Shown here piece after piece: positions 37,721-49,641 of a stretch of 64,000 nucleotides of DNA. Origin of the DNA: Leucogyrophana mollusca. Lineage: Eukaryota > Basidiomycota > Agaricomycetes > Boletales. The position numbers were made by a program, and so were the translations under genes. Numbering within the stretch: position 1 is the first letter of the stretch; each line of letters begins with the position of its first letter. The notes beneath the pieces were generated by a model that saw nothing but the letters and a program-made list of their open reading frames with translations, was not told the origin of the DNA and made no database searches. Location: contig MU266397.1 of assembly GCA_021014945.1 (NCBI GenBank), positions 1 through 64,000 on the forward strand. Reading direction: 5' to 3'.

Positions 37721-39084
37721 ATGAGCACCTATCTTCTCCTTGTTATTTCGATCCTTCCGATGGCTTTCGCCACGCCCCCAACGCCCACCTTGCGCACCCT
37801 CGCGATTAATGTGCGGGAAGCGATTAGTGAAGCGACCTGTACACCTGAATACGCTTGGATGAATAATGCTGAAAACCAGTCGCCATGTCTGGTAGTGGCA
37901 TATGTTGAGGGGGCGTGCAACGGAGATAGCAAGTTGTTGGATATATTCTTCGGCTCACTTTTCTGACTGTCTTCGTCATCAGCTTGGACTCAGCCTACTT
38001 TATCCGTCGGTGCCCATTACAATCCGTCTGACTCCGCCAATGCAAATGCATGCTACTGGTGGGTGTACCTCGAATTGCAGCCAAAATACAAACATTTATT
38101 AAACATAGACCACGCACGTAGCTCTTGGTCTTCATACAACCTTCTGATGGCCTGTACATTATGTCAAGGCCCACAGTTTGAGAATTCTACATTAACGTGA
38201 GGGACGTGTGATCATTCCCTTGATGTGTGACGCTTACACCTGTTTCAGCTGGGCTGAATTTTACAGCCCTGCCTGTCCGTCGTCTTTCTCGGATGTGTGC
38301 GTCACTTTCAATGCTCCTAACATGCCCCGACTGACGTTAGTTTCACGAGGCAGTTATTTTCCCTCTGGTTATACATTAGACACCGCGTCCTCTTTGCCTT
38401 ACTGGGCGTCTATGAATCGTAAGTTCCCATCGCTCCTTTTTCATCTGTCTCTATAACGCCCGTCTGCATCAGCACAAAATTGGACAAACGCACAATTTAA
38501 TGTAGATCAAGCACTCCAGATTGCGGATATGCGTACGTATTACTTGACGTTTCATGATTATATCCCCTGCTCAACACAGTGAAACATCATCAGATTATGC
38601 AGACCTCACCCCTTCCCCCTCTGCCTCTGCCTCAGCCTCAGCACAACACTCCAGCTCTTCCTCTCTAGGGGTTGGTGCTATCGTCGGCATTGTCATTGGC
38701 AGCCTCGCATTTATCCTGATAGTCGCAATTGCATCGTACTTGCTCCGTAAAAAGTGGCAGACCGTCAAAAGGCGGAGCGCGCATCTCGGGGAGCTGAACC
38801 TTGACTCGGGTGGTGATGGAGAAAGCACCATGCTGTCAATCCCGCACACTCGCTGGCCTTCCTGGCACAGCTCTTCAGAATACCCTCCTTCCAGCGTGGG
38901 CTCACCCGCACCGATGCAGTCGATTGGGCAGACACTGGCACACCCGATGCAGCAGTTCGGTCAGCTGCACGCGCCCCTGCCGGGCTATCCGTCGGGGGCA
39001 TACGCGCCCGTGCCAGTCACTGACGCATCCACCACCTACACCAGTAGGTCGGGGCCGAACTCCAACGCCATTCCCATGGTGTAA
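37721..39084 (+). CDS. Single-pass surface protein with Cys-rich ectodomain, paralog 2
   Basis: Same architecture as the gene at 34647-36424. Signal peptide (STYLLLVISILPMAFATPP); ectodomain with ATCTPEYAWMNNAENQSPCLV, VEGACNGD, WTQPTLSVGAHYNPSDSANA, CSWSSYNLLMACTLCQG, then YFPSGYTLDTASSLPYWASM and QNWTNAQFNVDQALQIA; a Ser-rich stalk with a Ser-Ala repeat; a TM helix (VGAIVGIVIGSLAFILIVAIASYLL) with stop-transfer RKKWQ; and a Pro/Gln-rich tail (HPMQQFGQLHAPLPGYPSG). The intron at 37929-37982 is GC-AG (gcaagt); using a nearby GT instead brings a stop. At least five introns. Ligand and role unknown. Confidence 0.7.
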
Positions 39085-39575
39085 ATTCCGTGGTGAAATC
39101 TTCGATGGGCCCTGACATCGCTCGACCCGTCGTGCAGATGTATAGTACAAATAATGACTCCGTCTTGAACTGTTTCTAGGGACGCGCACGTTTGAGGTGT
39201 GAGTGTCGCGTCGGCTCTTCGATATCCCGGCACCGCAAGCTTAGCACGCTACGGCTCATTGCAATCTAACGACTGCCGCGCAGTTAGATGGAGGGAAAGG
39301 GGAGTTCCCGTTCCCGACTTCCCATGCAGATGAGATATACATAGCCGCTACGGCATGAGGGGCTTATGAGCCCGTAATGACTCGACCAAACCTACTGATG
39401 CTGACAGGACTGGAACAACATTGACTCAGGTAACGCACAAAAGCCGACTGTGCCTGTGATAGCCAGAGGCGGACAGGGGTCGCGGTGACTTGGGCGCATA
39501 TAAAAGGGGGGGGGGCTAGGCAAATTGAGACAATTGTAAGGGCTTTCACCAAGTCACTGACACCTGTCGCCAGAA
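39085..39575. other. Intergenic with poly-G run
   Basis: About 490 bp. A TATA-like TATAAAA sits at 39499-39505, 71 bp before the next ATG, immediately followed by a run of G (about 39506-39515). Nothing else seen. Confidence 0.35.
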
Positions 39576-40290
39576 ATGTCTGAAACGGACGAGATGGCGC
39601 TTGCTGAAGCCTGGATTGACAAGATCGACGCTCGTATCGCAGACCTCAACCGTGACCCACAGCATGGAGTCTTTGAGGTGAGATCGCACATTTCACTGCC
39701 AGTGCTGCGTTGAACTAACACATAAACTTTTCTTGCGAAAGGTTCGTGAGTCCGGTAACCTCGTAGCCGGAGACCTTGTTCTATGCAAGGGAGAAGGGGA
39801 CAGCTTTGATGCGGATATGGGAGGCATTAAGCCCGGGATATGGAAACTGGTCGCGCAAGACGAGGACGAGGTCTATCTCGCATGGGTTGGTCAAGGCCCA
39901 TTGCCAGATGATCTGTCTCTGGTGACCTCGCTTCAACCCTCGAACCGGGAAGAAACAGAGTGGCAGAAAATCGGTAGCTTCAGCGTCGACTCGGGCTCTT
40001 CGGGGATTTTGGACTGGGATACAGTTGCGGAATTCGACGATGAGGCAGGCGTTGGGCGCGAGGTAGCTATGGAAAGTCTTATGGATCCCAACTGCAAGTT
40101 GGAAGACCGAGGCCACGCTTTCGTGGTACCGGGAGGAATCATCAGTGAGTTCATCCCAAGCGATATTGATGATGGACGAACCGAAGCTGACACGACGGCC
40201 TGTGTAGTCGGAGGCAACGATGGCGGATATAGAATCTACGGGCGAGGGGATGACGACGGTATCTTCGAGATCAAGGTCACACTTGCTTGA
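39576..40290 (+). CDS. Small acidic protein of unknown function
   Basis: Two exons (39576-39677, 39742-40290), 216 residues. It begins MSETDEMALAEAWIDKID, a short helix, then VRESGNLVAGDLVLCKGEGDS, an acidic middle (IGSFSVDSGSSGILDWDTV), SGHAFVVPGG-type strands and a C-terminal GGNDGGYRIYGRGDDDGIF. The GGNDGGYRIY segment is reminiscent of the C-terminal motif of DUF4241-like proteins (GDGxYxVY), but I hold that loosely. No signal peptide or membrane segment, so probably cytosolic. It is tail-to-tail with the RSC-like gene only 84 bp away. Confidence 0.65.
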
Positions 40291-40374
40291 GAACATGGGA
40301 AGATGGGAGAATTAATCACTGTAACTGCACATGATCCAAAGGATAAAATGGAATCGCAACTAGTCAGGCTGTAG

Positions 40375-43301
40375 TCAACTCATCGCATCAAGGGCTGCTT
40401 TCAATGTGTCTGTCGCAGTTGGTGGCACTCTTATCCTTTGTCGCTTGGTGTCAGGGGCGGCTTCGCCATCAACATCCATTGCGTTGGCTCTGTCGGACTC
40501 CTGTTTCCTTTTGGTCGCGAGAAAATGCAAGTATGCGAGACTGTGCTTGGGAGCAGGGGTCCGCGCGACGTTCATCGGGGGAGCTGCAAACCATAGGACC
40601 TCGTTAGTCTCAGGAGACCGATCAAAGTGCTTCGCTGCATAACAAAGTTCGCTTCATCAGCAGAGCATAAAAAACACGTGTGAACTCACCAGTCTCTGCA
40701 GGCAGCTTGTCGATGATTGGTTTTACCGACAGGTTCCCAGCGGCAGTTAACATCGTCCTATCTTTGGTGTCCTCGGTGCCTCCGTGGGGTCTGTGAGTCT
40801 GGAGCTGCAGTTGTGGTGGGGGATGTTGAGGATATGCAGGCGCTGCTGGCGCGGTCGGTGTACTGACGGGCAAGGTCTTACTGGTGCTCGCGGCACCCGC
40901 TGCATTGCGCCTGGCCCTCTTCCTGCCGGTCCCACCACCTTCTATTTTTTCGCCTTCCGCCTTTTCGATAGGCTCTCCTATACCGCCTGGCCCTTTTACC
41001 GCCCCCTTGCCAATAAACGGACTTGTAGTCTTCATGGGGTAGACCGAACGCTCAAACGCGTATATGGGCATGAACTCCTCGTTCTGCCGAACTTCTTCCG
41101 GTATACAGGAATTCCAGTTCTTGATCCTCACAAAGAGCCGCTCGCGATCGTTGTACCTGGCGTCGCAGACATACAAGGGCCACCCAGGATACCAAAAGGG
41201 AGGGCGTGGACGGCCGCGGATATGGCGCGCAGTGAACTGGCAGGCGATTTTCTCGATTACGTCCTCCAATGGGTGGTCGGCGAAGTGACCTGAAACAGAA
41301 GTGAAAAAGCTAAACAGATTGACGGAAAGGGGCAGACGAACCCGTTTTGAAGACTTCCCCTTCCATGAATCGCTGGTGAGCGGGATGGAAAGTCTGATAG
41401 GTGTGGTTAGCACGAGGTGGCAACTACACAGCAGGAGCTGTTACCTGTTCCGGTCGATAGTACCAGCAGATCGTAAGTCCATGCTGCCCCTTCTTCGCGC
41501 TGGAGGGGCAGATCTTCAACAATTAGGCGACAGAAAAGAAGAAAGTGAGATTTACGGTTCCTCAGATACCCAACACTTGAAAACCTGGCCTATGATCGGC
41601 CGGCTGGGGTCATCCGGGTTACTAAGATGCAGCCAGTCTGCAAGGCGTATACTCCACCCCTTGTAATTTACCTCATCCACAAACGTGCGGTCCTTTGTCG
41701 AAACACGGAAAGAGGTCACTCCTGGGACCCCTTCAGAGTCCGTGGAATGCAATGGCCGAGCCGTTCCAGGTCCCGCGCGAATAGAAGCAAAATTCGTTGC
41801 GGAAGTGTATGGTGGACCAGAAGGCGGTGAAGGAGATGTGAGAGCTTGATATAATCTCTGATATGAATTCCAGGCGCTGAGATCGCCGTTCTCAAGAGAC
41901 GTAGACGGAAATACCTACTTGCAAGAGAAGAACGCGGCCATACGGCTCGGTACGAGGCTCATGCCATCGCCGTGCTTTTTCAAAAAGTCGCGCCATATCA
42001 AGATCAAAGTCTTTCGAAGTCTCGTAGCCTTGAGATTTGGCACGTCCCTGGAAAACATGAATCCAAAAGTACACACACAGATGAGGAAGACAGCTTACCT
42101 CGATCAGTTTCAACGAGAGTGGTGACTGAAATTCAAGTGAGATGGCGTCGCGGAAAGTAAGATGAAAGTAGGACCAACGTGATAAGACACAGCTGGAGAA
42201 GTTGACTCCTCGGGAATGGCTTCAAGTGCAACAGCCAAACGATTCCCGCTAAGGAATATTCAATATCAGTGTCGTCACGTAATCGAAGAAACCACCTCAG
42301 ACGCACATAACATCTTTGTGAGATTTTATTGCATGCACGATTTCTAAAGGGCGCTCCTGTTTATGAAAGGATGCGAGTAACATTAACCAAGGAAGGAACG
42401 ATAGCGGTCCGACGAGATGAAACAAACACTTGCCTTGCTGACCTCGGACATCCACCCCAATTCTCCAAAGCCTTCCCACCGAGGCAGACTCTTCTCTAGC
42501 TGCCTGACGATCTCCTCATTATTACCGCCTCTCTCTTCTCCGCCGCCCGATCCCATTGTGATATCCTCGCCCTGTCCCTCAGGTTCAGGCGACAGGCCGC
42601 TTACGTCTATGTCTATGTCGGGAGATAATGGCTGCAAGGGAGATTTATGACGGGTAGCAGGTTTCGGGGTCTGCAACGCGGTACCTGAGGCAGTTGCGAG
42701 GTTAGGTACTGCCGTTCCCGGTGGCGCCTGTGCAGTGTTGGGCTGTGGTGCAGATGCAGGTACAGTACCGTGTACCTTCTGAGCGGAGGAAGGCGGGGGT
42801 GAGTGGCGTGGCGCTGGAAGAACGGAGCGCTTCTGCCATTCAGTTTGTAGTATTGTCTACAAGCGAAGAGCAAGTCCGAGTCGGTGATCTAAGCGCTTGC
42901 TCCGCGGGCGTGAAAGAACCGCTCACCTTCAAGGTTTCGGCATCTCCAGCAATTTGACTACCCGGCTCATTGTAAAATAGTGCGTTCCAAAAGATGAGGG
43001 AGAGGTCTGTGTATACGCTTAACGCATCCTTGTATCTGTTTTTTTCTACACTTGAATGAACGCCGTTGATGCAACGCGGCTCAGGAATGACCTGGGTGTT
43101 CAAATGCACAAGTAAGATCATTTCTAGATGCGCGAATCGCGAGAAACGTAGAGATACCTCGTAATACTCTGGCCAATCTGTTCTGTCCACCAAGTCCATA
43201 AACATCTCGCTCAGCCGACGTTTGCCTCGCGAGGGGGTGGTAGAGACTAGAACGTCTATTATTTCTTCTATTGCAACCTTCTGCGCAGCGGTGATAGACA
43301 T
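40375..43301 (-). CDS. RSC1: RSC1/RSC2-like bromodomain-BAH chromatin remodeller subunit
   Basis: Many exons. The order is the RSC1/2 (polybromo) plan. Bromodomain 1 is at the N-terminus (RRLSEMFMDLVDRTDWPEYYE, YKDALSVYTDLSLIFWNALF, YNEPGSQIAGDAETL). A Pro-rich and acidic linker follows. A second, more divergent bromodomain has AISLEFQSPLSLKLIE, DFDLDMARLFEKARRW and YGRVLLLQRLY. Then a BAH domain (FVDEVNYKGWSIRLADWLHL, GQVFKCWVSEEP, LTICWYYRPEQT, GEVFKTGHFADHPLEDV) and a C-terminal tail with KRARR and PDTKRQRIR as possible nuclear signals. It would act in a nucleosome-remodelling complex, binding acetyl-lysine. One intron (42357-42434) is GC-AG (AAG|gcaagt). The 43301 start gives an N-terminus right at bromodomain 1; an upstream extension is possible. 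Confidence 0.85.
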
Positions 43302-44302
43302 GACGAGACAGATAGCGAATCCTTGGAATTCCTGGCTGTTGGTCGAACGCGATTGTGGCTGCCGTGAACGAAGCGTCGATTACCCATATTTGGCAACAGC
43401 CTTGGAAAATAACAAACCACAACATACACTTGTCAGGCTTCATGCATCATGGGGAAGCATCTTTGCTGTGGCATCAATGTCTCGCTGTTGTGTTGGTCGT
43501 ATTGTTACAAACTCTTGATTGAACGAATTGGAGACCTCTTACATCTGCTCATGAAAGCCCATGCTCTTCCCGCGTACTGTGGCTTGCTCTTTACAGGCAC
43601 ATCATATTAATCATAGGCATGCTCCACTTCACATAAGGTACGCTCTTCCTTGCAGCCTACATACGATAGCCATTAATTTCAACGACCCAGATCTTCGATA
43701 ACGGTATCTCTTGTGCGAGGCAACAGAAGTACAGCGATTCTTACCGCACATGCTGCAAAGGGAAGTGTACCCGTAACAAGAAGATGCGGTAAAGCAACGA
43801 GGCAACCAAACGCGGTATACCGTTTCGTTCCGCCGCGATGGTTCCGATTCCGTATCCCGGTTAGACATTACTGTGCCGCAAGCTCGTGGGGTCATACGAT
43901 CCATTACTGGGAGGTTGGGCGTCCATCAAAGTATGATAGATGCCTCGTTTTCACGGTTGTTGCACTCGAACCCTGAGTTCCTCATCGAGTCATCGACTCG
44001 TGGAATCCTTCGTTTACCTTCGCATTAGCTTCAGGTATTTGGACACCTGAGATGAACCAGGGAATCGGGCCAGCCAAGCGACAAGGAGGAAAGGGTGTAA
44101 GCCGCTGAGGTCGAATGCTAATTTCTCCCGTAAAAACGTCCTGCCACGTTGTCTGGACCTTCATAGACTAGACCTCGTTTTTGTTATGTCTTCGCACCCT
44201 TAGGGTTGACCAACGGATGCTCAAGGAGTATATATAAGACGACATCAGTGTGAAAACTGTCGTCTGCCATCGATACCCGGTGCCCCACTGCTATCCAGCA
44301 CC
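43302..44302. other. 1 kb divergent intergenic region
   Basis: Promoters of the RSC-like gene and of the zinc-finger gene. TATATAA at 44231-44237 lies 66-72 bp before the zinc-finger ATG. Short ORFs here (for example 43713-43976) have no protein-like composition. Confidence 0.4.
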
Positions 44303-45777
44303 ATGATGCAGTGTCCCAGCACCCCAGCCCACCTGCCCAACTTTCGACTCCAGCACATGTACCAGGACCATATGGGACCATCGCTTTCCCTGTCAGATTC
44401 GGGGACGGACTTCTTGGAGGGATCATCCACCTACGGTGGATACAATCTCCAGCCATGTTCTGCCCAAGGCGGAGAGCCTTCACCATCGGCTCTTTGCGGC
44501 GCTTTCAGCAGACAAAGCATATCAATAGACATTCCTCCGTCCTTGGCTGGATTTCGCACAATCGCGGACCCGCGTATTTCATGTGACTGGTCTGACGCCC
44601 TATCTTTACTCTGCGCTCAACCATTGTCGCCGTCGTACACTCACCCTTCACTCGATAAAAGCGCGATCGGTCATCAATCAGTGTCTTCCTACGTTTGCGA
44701 CCTTCCCAAATCGTCTCCAATGGTTACCGCGCCGAACCCATCGCCACCCTTCACGAGCGCTGGAGCTTTACCAGGGCCCTCTTCCGCCAAGGCTAGCTCT
44801 GGTCTAACGCAATCCATCCGCACAGCTTGTGCCAGCACTCCTCGGAGCATTGCTTCGCATACTGCCAAGGCAGAAGGTCCCGTATCGCGTCCCCGGGAGA
44901 AGAAGCACGGATGCTGGATGTGCGAAAAGTCGTTCGATCGGCCCTCAACACTAAAGAAGGTCAGCATTACTCTCATAATCATCAACTACGGGTCCTATAA
45001 CATTTCCGCCCTTTCAGCACCTCCTTGTCCATACCGGAGAGAAAGGTACGCGCCCAGCACTCTAGCTTTATTGCCGTCACTTGACATGATCATTGATGGA
45101 CAGCTTTCGTGTGTGAGACCTGCGGCCGACGTTTTGGAGTCGCATCAAACCTGAATCGCCACGTCAAACGTTGCATTCTCAAACCCGTAAATTCGGCTCA
45201 TCAGCCAGGTCGAATGACTCCACCTACAGCTTCCACCAGCTCTCCAATAGAGTCGACATCGCCTGCAGGTGTAACGACCTCCCCAACTATCCCCACCGAT
45301 TCCAGCAGCACAGCACCAATCGTGTCATCGGTCAAGATTTCTCCTCAACCTCCAGGCAAGAATAAACGCGCACGCGCAAGCGACGGATCATCGTCGCCAT
45401 CATCTGACTCCGCGGAGCCCAAGTCGACGGCTTCGACGGCATCTTCCGGAACATCATCGAAACGCCGACGTCGAGCTCCATCTCCCTCCCAATGGATCCC
45501 CACCTCCCTCCTTCCCTTCAACCTCTTCTCCATCGATTTCACCAAGTCTACCTCAGTTCCCCTCCCTCCCGTCTCAGCGTTTAAGGATGCATCTTCAGAT
45601 GAGTGGATCGAAGAGCGAGATTCGTGGAATGAGAATGTCGGATTGACGCCATATCATCCTTGCGGATGGGGGGGCGCACTCCCTGGCCCAGGGCTTGGGT
45701 TCGGGAGCAAGGATGTCGGGAAGTTGGGTCTGATGAATGGGGGCGCCTTTGTTATGGGCAGGCTCATGGTGTTGTAG
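44303..45777 (+). CDS. C2H2 zinc-finger transcription factor
   Basis: Three exons (44303-44959, 45018-45045, 45104-45777), 452 residues. About 205 Ser/Pro-rich residues precede two tandem C2H2 fingers: CWMCEKSFDRPSTLKKHLLVHTGEK and, after a second intron, FVCETCGRRFGVASNLNRHVKRC. The HTGEK linker is canonical; the middle exon codes only for HLLVHTGEK. A Ser/Thr-rich region with KNKRARA and SKRRRRAP (possible nuclear signals) follows, then an acidic/hydrophobic end (DEWIEERDSWNENVG). Two-finger factors of this shape are common developmental or stress regulators in fungi; the target is not readable. The leader has a TATA box 72 bp upstream. Confidence 0.88.
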
Positions 45778-46633
45778 CGGGGTGGCTGATTTTCTGACTG
45801 CGCGCGCCCTGGGACATTTCCTTTCCTCGTCGGTGTCGATTTCTTGCCTTTCCCGTTGTGGATATCTTGTTTGATCGTCGCGGGCAGACTTTCTTGGGGG
45901 TCGCCCTTAAAAGTCGGATCTTGATACACGGACCGATTTTGTCGTGGCATGATTCTTGTGTTCTTGTTTCTCTTGCTTTGTTGCTGAGGGTTCCCAGATA
46001 CCAACCGCAGCATGTAGACCATTATTTATTCCCCTGCTGTCGTCTTGTCTCTCGAACTGTACCGTTAGCACATATATCACTGTATCATGGTTTTCATCGC
46101 TTTACATAGGGGGTCCGAGTGAGCAACTCGATCATCTTCTGAGGCAAGGACACACCAAACGTAGACCAGTTGGTCAATACGTCGGAGAAGTACATCAACT
46201 CCCTGAGGTAGTCTGGGATCTGTCCTTCTTCCCTAGTTGATTGACAGCACCTGATCTTCGTTTATAATCCGACCGCACATGGAATTCAGCCTGAAGAGCG
46301 TGTCCTAATGAAACAAGATGTACAAGAAATGGGTCGCACGAACGGAATTGGCTGTAGATTTCTGGCTTAGATATACATCAGAACCGGCGGGGCATCATGG
46401 GAAAGGAAGTCGGACCTTCGGGGCCACATAGGGAAACGGATATCGCCCTGCCTAATAATCCTCAAGCGAAAAATGGTGTCGCCGTGCACGTAGTCATGCA
46501 TCATTTCGGCATGCCATTGAAGGGATGATCATGCCCGAGTTCGTTTTGGGTGTACTCAACCTGATGCGAAGCACCGAGGTCCGAGGAGAGCTCGAGTAGC
46601 ACATCGAAGCGATTCGCGCCCTTAGTCGACTAG
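45778..46633. other. Intergenic region
   Basis: About 850 bp of 3' flanks between the zinc-finger gene and the next minus-strand gene. A minus-strand frame overlaps the end of the zinc-finger gene (45654-46022) but is low-complexity and unsupported. Confidence 0.35.
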
Positions 46634-47506
46634 CTATGCAGCCCAATAAACAGTTATGCTGGCTTTGGTGATATCTAATCGTCGGGTTGGAAAACGGGCC
46701 CTCATCCAGAGTGTAATGCAATCTCCGGCTTTCAGGCTACGGATAAAGTTGCCGTCCAAGGATTTCCACCCTTGCCCCCTCTCCTCTGCTGCGAGAGCAG
46801 CAGGGGAGCCCTCTGCTATCGTGTCGCGGTAGTGCCATGTGACAGTGTGGTGGTGGATCTTGTTCTTCGCGTGTACGTTTCTCTGAAGATGGGTGGGTGG
46901 GGGGAGGAGAGGATGCCCCGTTTGCCTGCGATCGAATTCGAATGATCCGGCAAGCTCCGGCGCGTCAGATTCCTTGAACAGAAGATGTTCAGGCCAACTG
47001 ACGGCGCTTTTCGAGTCACGGAAGGGGTCAGACTTGAGTGTCTCGATATCGGCGTCGAACCATGTCCAAGAGCCATTATACGTCCCGCGATTAGCGATTT
47101 CATTCGACCAGCCCTGATCCTTGCTCCAAAGGTCAAACACTATCTTCCTCGCAGGATGCTCTCCCCTTGGGGACAGCCATGCTCGAGCACCACCCCCTTC
47201 GTGCCCCAACATGTATTCCCACACTCTGTCCACCCCTTCATCTGAATCCTCAAGTGGCACTGCGGGCAGGGTGATGTCGACGTCGGTGCCATATATTGCA
47301 AGGGGCATTGTACGCATGTACATCTTGTCACCACTCGCGTTCCGCCGCTGGGATGGGACACTGTCGCGCCAGGAAATGGTTAGAGAGCTGTGAGGCCAGT
47401 AGGACGCCTCGTCCAGGATCCTGTCAATCAACTCGAGGGGAAGAAAAGCTAGGTATTTCTTGACAAGGATAATGTCTGAGACGCTCGGCTGGTAATGACA
47501 AGACAT
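46634..47506 (-). CDS. Uncharacterised Agaricomycete protein
   Basis: Single open frame of about 290 residues from the ATG at 47506 (an upstream in-frame ATG lies at 47524). It has an F-box-like start, LAFLPLELIDRILDEASYWP, then GTDVDITLPAV, WSKDQGWSNEIANRGTYNGSWTWFDADI, a His/Arg-rich segment around NKIHHHTVTWHYRDT and the ending GDCITLWMRARFPTRRLDITKASITVYWA. The middle and ending are the constant part of an Agaricomycete family that I recognise by pattern but cannot name. The conserved Trp and Gly positions suggest a beta-sandwich (a jelly-roll or PITH-like shape is possible). No signal or membrane segment. Confidence 0.65.
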   Translation of the reverse strand: MSCHYQPSVSDIILVKKYLAFLPLELIDRILDEASYWPHSSLTISWRDSVPSQRRNASGDKMYMRTMPLAIYGTDVDITLPAVPLEDSDEGVDRVWEYMLGHEGGGARAWLSPRGEHPARKIVFDLWSKDQGWSNEIANRGTYNGSWTWFDADIETLKSDPFRDSKSAVSWPEHLLFKESDAPELAGSFEFDRRQTGHPLLPPPTHLQRNVHAKNKIHHHTVTWHYRDTIAEGSPAALAAEERGQGWKSLDGNFIRSLKAGDCITLWMRARFPTRRLDITKASITVYWAA

Positions 47507-47796
47507 GAGTATTAGTAAAACCAAGGTTGTCCCTCAGCTATGTCAAGACTGAGCCAGTGGGTTGTAGTACTCGATCACTGTTGGTACTGACCAGTTTTGT
47601 CCCGAGGTCACGTTGGCCAGTTATTGTGCAAGACAACGTCCAAGAATAATCCAAGAACTTAGCCAAGAAACGTAGATTATTCACACAGCCACATCAGTAG
47701 CTCGGTTCAGCCGTCTGCCAACCTCTAATTGGCCTCCCTCGTCCATGGGCTCTTGAAACTTCTTTTTTCCGTTGCAAATCCCCTCTTCTTTAGACG

Positions 47797-49068
47797 ATGT
47801 CTGAGTATGTGCGAGGACGAGCTGAAAAGCGGTTTCCTGAACGTGGGCAAAGCGTATATAGGGGAAAATACATCAGAAGCTCATCCACCATTACGGTCTG
47901 CTCTGATTCAGAGGGAGACGATATCCTCCACGATTCGGACTCGCCTATTCTGCGGCGACGTTGTTTTATCACCGCAGATGAACCTACACCAGGTGCTTCC
48001 GCTCCTCTTTATAGGTCCTACCTTGTTTCTCCTCATAGCTGTAGCACTCCGCCAGACATGGTGCAGCCTTCCGTTCGCCCAATTATCTATCGATCACTCA
48101 CTCCGCCCTCTAAGAACAGGTTCGGAAACTAGAGTACTCGTGGGGAATGCGACCTCAGGAATTTGAAGCGCGCTCTGTACAGAACATGCTATATTGTAAA
48201 GCTGCCCACGCCTTCATCAACGCTTGGCTAACGCCACTGCCATTAGTGCGAAAGGACTGGGCTTTGCGCTTCAAATCATCTTATTTTGCGCTTGTACCAA
48301 CCCTAGAAGTCCTGCAGACAATCTGGGATCAGGCTGTCGCCCCGATGGAGGGCGAGCGATCGGCTGGGAGACAAGTCGCCTACCCTCACTACCTTAATGT
48401 TTGTGGCAGCCCAGTCTCGCCTGAACTAGGGTGACCGGAGAACGCATGCAGCTCCTTGCCCGCGAAACATTTCAGTACCACCTGCTGTCCTTCAGCTTGG
48501 AATCTAAGAAGGTCATTATCCACCGTCGACAATGGCCTCCTGCTGATACGCCCGAAGCGAAATCGTCCGCTAAGCCCATTTACGACCACTATCCGGCACC
48601 ATACACCAACTTTCCCGTCCTGGAGTTACACGTCCATCCCTATTTCGTGATCGTCAACACTGGACTCAAGTTCGACAAGCACTCCGCAAGTACTGCAGAC
48701 GATGCGGTGGCTGCCCTCGTCTCAAAGATTTACAAGTCATGGGTCCTTCGAGATCCTCCTGAGCAGTGGTCCAAAGATGCTGCAGAACCCATACCCGTGT
48801 CGGCAGATACAGCAAATTTGGGCCGACTTTGTACGTCGTACTCGCCCACTGACATCTCTCCATTGATGGGCCCCAAACAGTGTCCAGAATTCGATGCGGC
48901 ATCGTCCGACACGATGTGAGTATAAAGGGGCACGCTGTGATCGTGGACGATGGAACGCGTGCCGTGCTTGATTGGGACCTCCGAAAAGATTGTACTACAA
49001 AATCGAAGGAATATGAAGGTCCCCGCACAAAAGATGGAGAAAAACGGCGACCGCGACCTGAGGCCTGA
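47797..49068 (+). CDS. Unrecognised multi-exon gene
   Basis: The start at 47797 gives MSEYVRGRAEKRFPERG, then a Ser/Asp-rich part (CSDSEGDDILHDSDSP). The middle exon structure (about 48110-48430) is unresolved: I tried several donors and acceptors without a single clean path. From 48440 one frame is convincing: RETFQYHLLSFSLESKKVIIH, TNFPVLELHVHPYFVIVNTG, AALVSKIYKSWVL; an intron at 48831-48880 joins it to SRIRCGIVRHD and a basic end (KDGEKRRPRPEA). It may belong to a basidiomycete family with a VHPYFVI segment; I do not recognise a domain. It lies between the F-box-like gene and hydrophobin loci. Confidence 0.45.
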
Positions 49069-49641
49069 ATAATCCATCTGATCGCTAAATAGTACCGCTG
49101 CAAGGAAAGAACTATGATATAATGCCCGTCAATTTTCTGATGGTGTTCTTGCCTCGTTTATACCTTTGTAGCTTTGAATTGGTAGGTTATTTGTTATCGA
49201 CAGCATATGCGTGTATCAGTACTACTGTCTACTGTGGTAGCAGTACTGTCTCCAGGTAACGCAGCCACGCCAAACCTTAACAGTGCGCCCAGTCCTGGGG
49301 TCGACTCACTTTAACTGGATATTGCCCTCATTCATATTCGCAGGCTTTGGCCGATCTCCTTTCAAATAATCGGGAAAGAATGAAAGTAAATTGAAGAGTT
49401 TGCATCGGGATCGTCTTCGAAGTGGATCGCGACACCAAGTAGCGTTAACTTGAAGCCAGGTTCGGTCCAGCAATGGTGCAGCAACAACTGTGTATTGCTT
49501 CGAGCGAACTGACCTTCCTCGGCAACAGAATGGACGCTAGTATACTATATACTGTGTTTCCAGTGTTTTCTTGTGAGATGCATGGCTCTCAGCGTTGATA
49601 CCCGTCTATAACGCAACCCAGCTCCACAGTTCAGTAACAAA
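49069..49641. other. Intergenic before hydrophobin relic
   Basis: About 570 bp, AT-richer toward 49540. No ORF or repeat that I can support. Confidence 0.3.

Noticed and set aside
39506..39515. Run of ten or so G before the small acidic gene
   Set aside because: A simple homopolymer next to the TATA box; no evidence of function.
43713..43976. 87-codon plus-strand ORF in the RSC/zinc-finger gap
   Set aside because: Arg/Pro-rich, without recognisable motifs or introns; treated as chance.
45654..46022. 122-codon minus-strand ORF over the zinc-finger gene end
   Set aside because: Low-complexity antisense frame to a well-supported gene; no splice or domain support.
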